A stretch of DNA of 64,000 bases from Methylosinus sp. H3A (GTDB lineage: Bacteria > Pseudomonadota > Alphaproteobacteria > Rhizobiales > Beijerinckiaceae), in assembly GCF_015709455.1 (NCBI RefSeq), contig NZ_JADNQW010000005.1, forward strand, positions 3,616,001 through 3,680,000, written 5' to 3'. The notes under the pieces are model-generated. The model was given only the letters and a program-made list of their open reading frames with translations, did no database searches and was not told the origin of the DNA. A program made the position numbers and the translations under genes. Shown in pieces: positions 46,802 to 54,244 of this stretch (its first letter is position 1; the number at the start of each line of letters is the position of its first letter).

Positions 46802-47769
46802 GCGCCTCCGATGAGAATGCCGGCCGCCAGCACGATCGCGCCGCCGAGCACGATCTGAAATACGGCCTGCATGAACGGGGTGTCCATGTAGCGCGCGCGG
46901 ATGAAGGCGATCGCCCAGAGCTCGACGAAGACGACCGCGCCGGCGATCGTCGTCGCTATGCCGAAACTATTGGGGATCGAATCCGGCACGAGATAGGGGA
47001 GCGTATGGCCGAGGCCGCCGATCGTCGTCATCAGCCCGCAGACGCCGCCGCGCAGCATAGGCGAGCCTCGTCCGGTGAGCGAGCCGTCGTCGGAGAGCGC
47101 CTCGGCGAAGCCCATGCTGACGCCGGCGCCGATCGAGGCGGCGAGGCCGACCAGGAAGGTCTCCCAATTATTATGCGTTGCGAAGGCGGCGGCGAACAGC
47201 GGCGCCAGCGTCGAGACCGAGCCGTCCATGAGGCCGGCGAGGCCCGGCTGCACATATTGCAGGATGAAGAAGCGCCGATAGGCGATGTCCTCGGCCTTTT
47301 TCGCGCCGGGCGTCAGAATCTGCGCGCCGAGGCGCGAGGCCAAGGTCTCGTGGCCCTGCTCCGCCGCGGCGAGATCGCCGAGCAGCTTGCGCACGCCGAC
47401 GTCGGTCGCCCGCGCGGCGGCTCGCTGGTAGAAGAGCGCGCTCTCATATTCCATGACTTCCGCTTCCTTGCGGATCGTCTCCAGCGAAAGATTGCGCGTC
47501 AGCCAGATCGGCCTTCGGCGCAGGAAGCCCTTTACATCCTCGCGCCGGATCGGCGGCAGATTGGGGCCGAAGCGCTTCTGATAGAGGTTGAGCAGCGCAT
47601 GGCGATGGGCGGCCTCCTGCTCGGCCATCTCCTCGAAGACGCTGGCGGAGGACGGATAGCGCTCGGAGAGGTCTTCGGCGAAGCTCTGATAAATGCGGCC
47701 GTCCTCTTCCTCCGAGGCGATGGCGACGGCGAGAATCTCGCGTTCCGTGAGGTCGGAGAAGGATTTCAA
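46798..47769 (-). CDS. mbfA: MbfA: membrane ferritin-like iron/manganese exporter
   Basis: 323 residues from TTG 47769, selected because AAGGAG (47777-47782) is 7 nt upstream and the product LKSFSDLTEREILAVAIASE starts exactly like MbfA. N-terminal ferritin-like domain with diiron ligands (SEEEDGRIYQSFAEDL, EMAEQEAAHRHALLNLYQKR, MEYESALFYQRAAAR, AEQGHETLASRLG). The C-terminal VIT1/CCC1 transporter domain has about five helices (PGLAGLMDGSVSTLAPLFAA, VGLAASIGAGVSMGFAEALS). Known MbfA proteins export iron and protect against peroxide under Irr control. A matching box lies upstream at 47844. Confidence 0.93.
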   Translation of the reverse strand: MKSFSDLTEREILAVAIASEEEDGRIYQSFAEDLSERYPSSASVFEEMAEQEAAHRHALLNLYQKRFGPNLPPIRREDVKGFLRRRPIWLTRNLSLETIRKEAEVMEYESALFYQRAAARATDVGVRKLLGDLAAAEQGHETLASRLGAQILTPGAKKAEDIAYRRFFILQYVQPGLAGLMDGSVSTLAPLFAAAFATHNNWETFLVGLAASIGAGVSMGFAEALSDDGSLTGRGSPMLRGGVCGLMTTIGGLGHTLPYLVPDSIPNSFGIATTIAGAVVFVELWAIAFIRARYMDTPFMQAVFQIVLGGAIVLAAGILIGGA

Positions 47770-47843
47770 TCTGGCGCTCCTTGCGCATGGCGGAACGGCG
47801 GCGCTAGTTAGCTCTCGACGTTCTCGCTCGCGCCAGCGACGAA

Positions 47844-47859
47844 TTAGAGCGGTTCTAGA
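47844..47859 (-). promoter_or_regulatory. Irr-type iron control element (ICE-like box)
   Basis: TTAGAGCGGTTCTAGA is an imperfect inverted repeat (TAGAG / TTCTA around CGG) close to the rhizobial ICE consensus built from TTTAGAA and TTCTAAA half-sites. It lies about 75 nt upstream of the mbfA start. mbfA of Agrobacterium and Bradyrhizobium is repressed by Irr through such a site, so the same control is inferred here. It is also 64 nt upstream of the divergent Nudix gene. Confidence 0.6.
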
Positions 47860-47922
47860 GTGTCGTACCATGGAACGCCAGTCATTTGAATCGGCGGGGC
47901 ATCCCTCGCGGGCGCGTCGCCG

Positions 47923-48396
47923 ATGAGCGAGCCCGGCTGGCGGACCCTGCTGACGACGCGCCTCGTGGTGCTCGCCGGCATGGCCATGCGACCGATGACG
48001 CTCGGCGTGCGCGGCCTGGTGGTGGACGCCGAGCGTCGCGTGCTGCTGGTGCGCCACACCTATATCTCGGGCTTCTATCTGCCCGGCGGCGGCGTCGAGC
48101 CGGGCGAGACGCTCGAGCAGGCGCTCGCCCGCGAGCTCGCCGAGGAAGGCAATATTCATCTCGACGAGCCGGCGGAGCTGCGCGGGGTCTATCTCAACCG
48201 CCGCATCTCCAAGCGCGATCATGTGGCCTTTTTCGTCGCGCGGGCCTTCCGCCAGAGCGCGCCGCGCCCGCCCGACCATGAGATCGCCGAGGCGGGGTTC
48301 TTTTCACTCGACGCGCTTCCTTCGGACACGACCGCGGCCACGCGCGCCCGCATCGCCGAGGTCTTCGGCGGCGCGCCGATCTCGCCCTATTGGTGA
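47923..48396 (+). CDS. Nudix hydrolase
   Basis: 157 residues. Complete Nudix box GGGVEPGETLEQALARELAE followed by EGNI, after a strand-rich N-terminus (LGVRGLVVDAERRVLLVRHT, YISGFYLPGG). Hydrolyses an NDP-X-type substrate that cannot be named from sequence. Divergent from mbfA with the ICE-like box between. The last 10 nt overlap the convergent GNAT gene. Confidence 0.92.
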   Translation: MSEPGWRTLLTTRLVVLAGMAMRPMTLGVRGLVVDAERRVLLVRHTYISGFYLPGGGVEPGETLEQALARELAEEGNIHLDEPAELRGVYLNRRISKRDHVAFFVARAFRQSAPRPPDHEIAEAGFFSLDALPSDTTAATRARIAEVFGGAPISPYW

Positions 48397-48929
48397 TCGG
48401 CGAGCCGGCCGACGTCCCGCCAGCCATAGGCGACCTCCGGGACGCCGCGCCAGGAGAGCTCGCGGCCGAAACGGCGCCCGCCCATCGCCTCATAGAAGCG
48501 GCGCGCCGGGAGATTCTCGCGCAGCACGACGAGGCTCGCCCATTTGCAGCCGCTCGCGCGCATCTCCTGCGCCATCAGCCGCATGAGCCTGCGGCCGAGG
48601 CCCCGTCTCTGCGCGGAGCGGCGTAGATAGATCGCGCAAATCTCGCCGCCGCGCCCGAGCCGGCCGCCGAGAACGAACTCATGCGCGCGCCATTGGGTGA
48701 AACCGACGGCCTCGCCGCCCGGATCCAAAACCAGAGCGACACGCGCTCCGCTCGTCTGAAAAACGCCGCGCCAATGGTCGAGCCGCTCCTCGAGCGTGAG
48801 AGCCGCGAAGGTCTCGGCCGGCAGCAGCCCCTCATAGGTCTCGCGCCAGCAAGCGAGATTGAGCGCGGCGAGCGTCGGCGCATCCTCGGCTGTCGCGACG
48901 CGGATCGAAAACTCGCTCGTCAGCTTCAT
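48387..48929 (-). CDS. GNAT N-acetyltransferase (tandem copy 1)
   Basis: 180 residues. GNAT fold: FSIRVATAEDAPTLAALNLA at the N-terminus and the acetyl-CoA loop YLRRSAQRRGLGRRLMRLMA (RxxGLG/A). Ends ELSWRGVPEVAYGWRDVGRL. Its ATG abuts the stop of the preceding GNAT gene. The two share architecture and the C-terminal WRGVPEVAYGWRD block, so they are diverged tandem duplicates. Substrate unknown. Confidence 0.92.
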   Translation of the reverse strand: MKLTSEFSIRVATAEDAPTLAALNLACWRETYEGLLPAETFAALTLEERLDHWRGVFQTSGARVALVLDPGGEAVGFTQWRAHEFVLGGRLGRGGEICAIYLRRSAQRRGLGRRLMRLMAQEMRASGCKWASLVVLRENLPARRFYEAMGGRRFGRELSWRGVPEVAYGWRDVGRLADHQ

Positions 48930-49490
48930 TCACCAGGGCTTGGCCGGCGGTGGATCGATGAGCAGGCCGAGATCGCGCCAACCATAGGCGACCTCCGGCA
49001 CGCCGCGCCAGGCGCCTTCGACGCCGATCTTGCGGCCGCCGAGCTTCTCATAGAATTTCCGCGCCGTGAAATTATGCCGCAGCACCCAGAGGCTCCCCCA
49101 TTCGATCCCGCGCTCGCGCAGCGCCTGCGCCATCACGCGCATCAGACTGCGGCCGGCGCCGAGGCGCTGAGCCTCTTTCAACAGATAGATCGCCTGGAAC
49201 TCGCCCGCGTAGCCGCGCTCGCCGAGAATGGCGCTCTGCTGCGCGCCGCTGGCGGCGAAGCCTATGGCGCGCCCCTCCCGCAGCGCCAGAAACACGCTCG
49301 GCGGCGGCTGTTGCGGCCCAGCTCCGCCCAAACTCTCTCGCCATTGCGCGAGACGCGTCTCCAGCGTGTATTCGGCGAGAATTTCCGCCGGGGCGAGAGG
49401 CGTATAGGTCTCGCCCCAGCAGGCGACATGGAGGGTGGCGATCGTCTGCGCATCCGCCTGCGTCGCCGGTCTGATTTCGATCGCTGTCAT
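48930..49490 (-). CDS. GNAT N-acetyltransferase (tandem copy 2)
   Basis: 186 residues from ATG 49490. Same layout as the neighbouring copy: IEIRPATQADAQTIATLHVA, the CWGETY segment also seen as CWRETY in copy 1, acetyl-CoA loop YLLKEAQRLGAGRSLMRVMA, FTARKFYEKLGGRKIGVEGA and then WRGVPEVAYGWRDLGLL. Located 29 nt downstream of the beta-lactamase on the same strand, so the three may form one transcript. Substrate unknown. Confidence 0.92.
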   Translation of the reverse strand: MTAIEIRPATQADAQTIATLHVACWGETYTPLAPAEILAEYTLETRLAQWRESLGGAGPQQPPPSVFLALREGRAIGFAASGAQQSAILGERGYAGEFQAIYLLKEAQRLGAGRSLMRVMAQALRERGIEWGSLWVLRHNFTARKFYEKLGGRKIGVEGAWRGVPEVAYGWRDLGLLIDPPPAKPW

Positions 49491-49519
49491 GCGCGATTTT
49501 TGAGCAAGACTCGGGCCGG

Positions 49520-50377
49520 TCAGAAAGTCTCGGCGATCGATTTCGCGACGTCGCGATGCACAGCGTCGCGCTCCTCTCTCGAGCCGCGCGCATCGGCGAG
49601 ATAGACTGCGACGAAAAGCGGGGCGCGGCGCGGCGGGCGGAAAATGGCGATCGTATTGGCGGCGCCGTTTTCTCCGGTGCCGGTCTTGTCGCCGACGCCC
49701 CAATCGGGCGGAAGGCCGGCGCGCAGCCTCTTCCTGCCGGTCTCGCTCGTGACCATCCAGTCTTCGAACCGGAGCCGCGACGCTTCCGATAAGGTTTCGC
49801 CCGTGATCAGCTCGCGCAAGTCGCGCGCCATCGCCATCGGCGTCGTCGTGTCGCGCGGATCGCCGGGAATGACGCTGTTGAGCGTCGGCTCATCGCGATC
49901 GAGCCGCGTCGCCTCATCGCCGAGCGATCGCGCCATTTCGGTCACGGCCTGCGGCCCGCCGAGCGTGCGCAGAATGAGATTGGCGGCGGTGTTGTCGCTG
50001 AGCCGCATCGCGGCCGCGCAGAGATCGCCGAGGCTCATCGCGCCGTCCTCGACATGGGCCCGCGTCGCCGGCGCATAATCCAAGAGATCGGCGTGGCCAT
50101 AGGCGATTTTGCGCTCGAGCGACAGCGCGCCGGCGTCGACGCGCTTCAGCACGGCCGCGGCCGCGAGCGCCTTGAAGGTCGAGCACATGGGGAATCGTTC
50201 GTCCGCGCGGTGGGTGAAGCGCCGCCCGTCGCTCGCGAGAACCGCGACCCCGAGCCGCCCGCCGGAGCGCCGCTCGATTTCGCCGACGCGCGCGGAAAGA
50301 TCGGTCGCGCCGGCGGCGCGGGCGAAGGGAATCGCGCCGGAAACGCCGAGACCGAGGAGAAATGGGCGGCGATGCAT
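49520..50377 (-). CDS. bla: class A beta-lactamase
   Basis: 285 residues from ATG 50377. N-terminus MHRRPFLLGLGVSGAIPFAR has a twin-arginine-like signal (RRPFLLG). All class A elements are present: STFK (Ser70/Lys73), SDN (130-132) in AAMRLSDNTAANLIL, the omega-loop Glu166 in RDEPTLN, and KTG (234-236) in VGDKTGTGENGAANTIAIFR. Predicted active periplasmic penicillinase; spectrum cannot be told from sequence. Chromosomal and embedded among GNAT genes with no mobile element visible, so it is likely intrinsic. Confidence 0.95.
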   Translation of the reverse strand: MHRRPFLLGLGVSGAIPFARAAGATDLSARVGEIERRSGGRLGVAVLASDGRRFTHRADERFPMCSTFKALAAAAVLKRVDAGALSLERKIAYGHADLLDYAPATRAHVEDGAMSLGDLCAAAMRLSDNTAANLILRTLGGPQAVTEMARSLGDEATRLDRDEPTLNSVIPGDPRDTTTPMAMARDLRELITGETLSEASRLRFEDWMVTSETGRKRLRAGLPPDWGVGDKTGTGENGAANTIAIFRPPRRAPLFVAVYLADARGSREERDAVHRDVAKSIAETF

Positions 50378-50499
50378 GCGATCGAGCTCCTGACAAAATT
50401 TCAGCGATCGACGTTCGCAGAAACTCGAGGAAGCAATGCGGCGGCCGGCCGGCGGGCGCACGGTCTTTGCCGGCCGGGCGGCGCATGTTATGCGCAGCC

Positions 50500-50997
50500 A
50501 TGATCGATCTCGTCATCCGCTTCTCGCCGCAGACGCCGGCCGACGCGCCCCAAATCGAAAAGCTCGAGGAACGGGCGTTCGGTCCGGGCCGTTACGCGCG
50601 CACGGCCTATCGGCTCCGCGAGGGCGTCGAGGCGGATTTGTCGCTCTCCTTCGTCGCCCATGTCGGCACTCTGCTCGTCGGCGCCAATCGCATGACCTCC
50701 ATCCTCATCGACGAGACGCGCGCCCTGCTGCTCGGTCCGCTGACGGTCGAGCCGGCCTTCCGCTCGCAGGGACTCGGCGAGGCGCTGGTCAAGAAATCGC
50801 TGGACGCCGCGCGGGAGGCCGGTCACGGCTTGGTGCTGCTGGTCGGCGATCTCGACTATTACGCCCGCCTCGGCTTCGCTCGCGCGCCGCGCGGCAAGAT
50901 CGTCATGCCCGGCCCCGTCGATCCCGAGCGTCTGCTCTATTGCGAGCTGCGCGACGGGGCCTTCGCTGCCGCCAATGGCAGGATGCGCCGGCTGTGA
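50500..50997 (+). CDS. GNAT N-acetyltransferase, YhbS-like
   Basis: 165 residues from ATG 50500. Single GNAT domain: PADAPQIEKLEERAFGPGRY, LLLGPLTVEPAFRSQGLGEA with the acetyl-CoA QGLGEALV loop, LVLLVGDLDYYARLGFARAP typical of the YhbS branch. Substrate unknown. Divergent from the beta-lactamase with 122 nt between; zapE follows 22 nt after its stop, so the two are probably co-transcribed. Confidence 0.92.
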   Translation: MIDLVIRFSPQTPADAPQIEKLEERAFGPGRYARTAYRLREGVEADLSLSFVAHVGTLLVGANRMTSILIDETRALLLGPLTVEPAFRSQGLGEALVKKSLDAAREAGHGLVLLVGDLDYYARLGFARAPRGKIVMPGPVDPERLLYCELRDGAFAAANGRMRRL

Positions 50998-51019
50998 CCT
51001 CGACGACGAGGCGCCGCGA

Positions 51020-52159
51020 GTGACGGCGCCGCACCCCCTCCTCGCCAGTTATGAAAATCTGGTCGCGAGCGGCGCGCTCGAGCGCGATCCGGCGCAGCTC
51101 GCCGCGCTCGAGCGGCTGGAGACGCTGGCGCGCGAGCTGGCGCGTCGGCCCCGGCAGCCGCCCGCGAGCGGCCTCGCCGCGCGGCTGCGCGGTCTGCTCG
51201 GACGCGGCGCGCCCTGCGGGACGCCGCGCGGCGTTTACATTCACGGCCTCGTCGGGCGCGGCAAGACGACGCTGATGGACATGTTCTTCGCTGCCTTGCC
51301 GCTCGCGGCCAAGCGCCGGGCGCATTTTCATGCCTTCATGGCGGATGTTCACGCGCGCCTGCTCGCCGCCCGCCGCAGCGCCGCGACCGATCCGCTCGCG
51401 CGCGTCGCGCAGGAGATCGCGAGCGAGACGCGCGTGCTCTGCTTCGACGAATTCTGCGTGACCGACATCGCCGACGCGACCATTCTCTCGCGCCTTTTCA
51501 CGGCGCTGCTCGAGCGCGGCGTCATAATGGTGGCGACCTCCAACGTCGAACCGCGCCGGCTCTACGAAGGCGGCCGCAATCGCGATCTCTTCCTGCCCTT
51601 CATCGCGCTGATCGAGGAGCGGTTGGACATTCTGCGCCTCGACGCGCGCGCCGATTTCCGCCTCGAGAAGACAGCGCTCGGCGAGACCTTCTTCACCCCG
51701 GCGGACGCGCGCGCCCGCTCGGCGCTGGACGCGATGTTTCTGCAGCTGACGGGCGTCGCGACAGGCGCGCCGACGAGTCTGCGCGTCGCTCGTCGCGACA
51801 TAATGATCCCGCAGGCGGCGGGGCGCGTCGCGCGCTTTGCATTCGAGGAGCTGTGTTCTCGCCCGATCGGCGCCTCGGACTATATGGCTCTCGCCGAGGC
51901 CTATGACACGATCTTCATCGACGAAGTCCCGGCGATGAATTTCGAGCGCCGCAACGAGGCCAAGCGTTTCATCACACTCGTCGATATTCTCTATGAGAAG
52001 AAAACGCGGCTCGTCCTCTCCGCGCAGAGCGAAGCGCAGGAACTCTATCGCGCGCCGAGCGGGCACGAGGCGCAGGAATTCGCCCGCACCGTGTCGCGGC
52101 TCATCGAGATGCGCTCGCAGGATTACCTGTCGGAGCCGCAGACCAGGGCCGTGGAATAA
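51020..52159 (+). CDS. zapE: cell division protein ZapE (AFG1-like ATPase)
   Basis: 379 residues from GTG 51020, giving TAPHPLLASYENLVASGALE, the standard family start. AAA-like ATPase: Walker A GVYIHGLVGRGKTTLMDMFF, Walker B TRVLCFDEFCVTDIADATIL, sensor region IMVATSNVEPRRLYEGGRNR, and C-terminal YDTIFIDEVPAMNFERRNEA. Bacterial ZapE modulates FtsZ; mitochondrial AFG1 handles misassembled respiratory subunits. In alphaproteobacteria it usually lies near sdh/mdh genes, which are not seen here. Confidence 0.94.
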   Translation: MTAPHPLLASYENLVASGALERDPAQLAALERLETLARELARRPRQPPASGLAARLRGLLGRGAPCGTPRGVYIHGLVGRGKTTLMDMFFAALPLAAKRRAHFHAFMADVHARLLAARRSAATDPLARVAQEIASETRVLCFDEFCVTDIADATILSRLFTALLERGVIMVATSNVEPRRLYEGGRNRDLFLPFIALIEERLDILRLDARADFRLEKTALGETFFTPADARARSALDAMFLQLTGVATGAPTSLRVARRDIMIPQAAGRVARFAFEELCSRPIGASDYMALAEAYDTIFIDEVPAMNFERRNEAKRFITLVDILYEKKTRLVLSAQSEAQELYRAPSGHEAQEFARTVSRLIEMRSQDYLSEPQTRAVE

Positions 52160-52262
52160 CCGACTCCCGCGCGCCGGCGGAATCGGATAGGCCTCCCTGA
52201 TCGACGGCGTTATCCGTATTCCCGTTTCATTCGATTTTTTCAAAGCAGAGGCTGGCCTCCTT

Positions 52263-53744
52263 GTGGTCGAATCGAGACTTGCGGCTTGCGTCGTCGCGGC
52301 GACGCTCGCGGTCACTCCCGTATTCGCGGAAGACGACGACGATCGCGCGCTTCTCGGATGGCCGACGCCGCCTGCCGCCTCCAGCGCACGATCTTCGTCG
52401 CGCTCCGGCGCGGACGAGAAATCGGAGAAAAAAAAGCCGCCGCCCGCCTGGCTCGACTCGTTGACGGTGAACGGCTTCGTCAACGCCGGCTCCACTTTCA
52501 ACTTCGACAATCCCTTCAACAAGCTCAATTGGGGGCATCTTTTCACCGATCGCGCCAATCAGCCGCAATTCAACGCCGGCGTGATGACGATGCAGCGCCT
52601 GCCCGATCCGAAAGCGACGAAGGATTTCGACTTCGGCTTCAAGATTCAGGGCATGGTCGGCTCCGACGCGCGCTACACGCACTTTCTCGGCGAGCTCGAT
52701 TATGCGATGCGCGACCGCACGCAGCTCGACATTCTCCAGGCCTTCGCGACCGCGCATCTGCCCTGGATCATCGACAATGGCTTCGATGTGAGGATCGGCC
52801 AGTTCGTCACGCTCGAAGGCGCCGAATTGGTGGATAGTCTGTTCTACAGCCATTCCTATATTTTCAATTTCGGCATTCCGCTCAAACAGACAGGCGTGAT
52901 GCTGTCAGCCGATCTCTCCTCCTGGCTCTATGTCCATGCGAGCGTGATGTCCGGCGACAGCGCGAGCCTGGGCTGGCCCGGCGACAACAACAATGCGGCC
53001 TCTTTCCAAGGCGGCATGCGCATCAAAGCCTTCGACGGCAAGCTGACGATTCTCGGAACGACGCATATAGGTCCAGAAGATCCCAAGCAGCTCGATCCGC
53101 TCGGCGTCGGCTGGCCGAACATTCCCTATGAATGCGCCTGCGATCCCAATCGGGCCTTGTCCTACAGCAATGACGTCACCCTCACTTGGAAGGCGACCGA
53201 CAAGCTCACTTTGAGCATGGATATCAATTATGTTCGCGACGACGGATGGAACGCTCTTTCGATCACCGGACTATCCGACGGCGTGTTGAACAGGCTCGCC
53301 GACCTCTATGGCTTCGACGCCGCGCTCGTTCCGCGCCGCGCGCGCGGCGTCAATGGCTATGGGATCGCGCAATATGCGTCCTACAAGATCGACGATGTGT
53401 TCCAGCTCAACGGCCGTGTGGAATTCTGGCGCGACCATAATAATTATTTCGTGGGCGCCTATCCGGGCTATTTCGATTACATGAACATAGACCACGGCTT
53501 TTACGCGCCCTCGGCGATCTTCCAGCCGGAGGGTCGGGGAACGAGCTATTTGGAGCTCACCGCTGGCCTGACGATCACGCCGCAAATTCCCAAAGGATTG
53601 CCGATCACCGGCCTGACATTGCGGCCGGAGTTGCGCTTCGACGCATCCTTGACCGGCGCGGCGCCTTTCTTTGGCGCGAGCGGCGTTCGGCGCTCGACCG
53701 GCATGTTCGCGGTGGATGTGATCGTGCCGTTCGCGTTGAAGTGA
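52263..53744 (+). CDS. outer-membrane porin, OmpL-like beta-barrel (BBP2 type)
   Basis: 493 residues from GTG 52263. Signal peptide LAACVVAATLAVTPVFA with cleavage before EDDDD, then a charged Ser/Lys/Pro linker. The barrel begins at WLDSLTVNGFVNAGSTFNFD and carries the family segment GFDVRIGQFVTLEGAELVDS. Strands continue (LTLSMDINYVRDDGWNALS, DVFQLNGRVEFWRDHNNYFV) to the terminal MFAVDVIVPFALK. Similar barrels are general or sugar porins; specificity is unknown. No operon partner. Confidence 0.85.
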   Translation: MVESRLAACVVAATLAVTPVFAEDDDDRALLGWPTPPAASSARSSSRSGADEKSEKKKPPPAWLDSLTVNGFVNAGSTFNFDNPFNKLNWGHLFTDRANQPQFNAGVMTMQRLPDPKATKDFDFGFKIQGMVGSDARYTHFLGELDYAMRDRTQLDILQAFATAHLPWIIDNGFDVRIGQFVTLEGAELVDSLFYSHSYIFNFGIPLKQTGVMLSADLSSWLYVHASVMSGDSASLGWPGDNNNAASFQGGMRIKAFDGKLTILGTTHIGPEDPKQLDPLGVGWPNIPYECACDPNRALSYSNDVTLTWKATDKLTLSMDINYVRDDGWNALSITGLSDGVLNRLADLYGFDAALVPRRARGVNGYGIAQYASYKIDDVFQLNGRVEFWRDHNNYFVGAYPGYFDYMNIDHGFYAPSAIFQPEGRGTSYLELTAGLTITPQIPKGLPITGLTLRPELRFDASLTGAAPFFGASGVRRSTGMFAVDVIVPFALK

Positions 53745-53820
53745 AGATCGCTTTGCGAAGATGTCATGCGCTGCTATTTATCGACGTCGAACGGAGCGAG
53801 CCATAGCGTCGAGTTCTCAT

Positions 53821-54219
53821 ATGTCTAAAAAGCCCATATTAAAATACAAAGGGGTCGAGATATTCGACAGCCTATGGGACGGCATCCCGAGCAGATACAT
53901 ATATTCGTTGCTACCCTATCCTACCGCCAATGGAGACAATTTCGATTTTGATATTCGACGAATTCCCAGCAAATATCGATCTGGTCTTTCTATAGAGATC
54001 AAGGACCGCGTTGTTGTCCCAGACGACGACGGAATGATCACAGAAAATAATCCGTTCATCAAGGCGCTTGATGAAGAAAAACAAGCGCATTTGCACGCAA
54101 TTCGTCGCGCTATCGACAACGATTATGATTTCTTTTCCGCAACGCAGGGAAGCTATACATGGCTTCAGCGGGTGATTTGGGGAAGGCATAGACCGAGATC
54201 ACATCTGAATTGCAATTAG
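53821..54219 (+). CDS. AT-rich orphan gene, unknown function
   Basis: 132 residues from ATG 53821 (an upstream in-frame ATG at 53761 would add 20 unconvincing residues). Composition is unlike the neighbours: by hand count 22 of 60 bases in 53941-54000 are G/C. The product is soluble, mixed charge (MSKKPILKYKGVEIFDSLWD, RVVVPDDDGMITENNPFIKA, TWLQRVIWGRHRPRS), without signal or membrane helix, and is not a recognised family. It sits alone between a porin and a minus-strand operon, which suggests horizontal acquisition. Confidence 0.6.
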   Translation: MSKKPILKYKGVEIFDSLWDGIPSRYIYSLLPYPTANGDNFDFDIRRIPSKYRSGLSIEIKDRVVVPDDDGMITENNPFIKALDEEKQAHLHAIRRAIDNDYDFFSATQGSYTWLQRVIWGRHRPRSHLNCN

Positions 54220-54244
54220 ATAGACGAAAGCCGCCAATGGTCGC

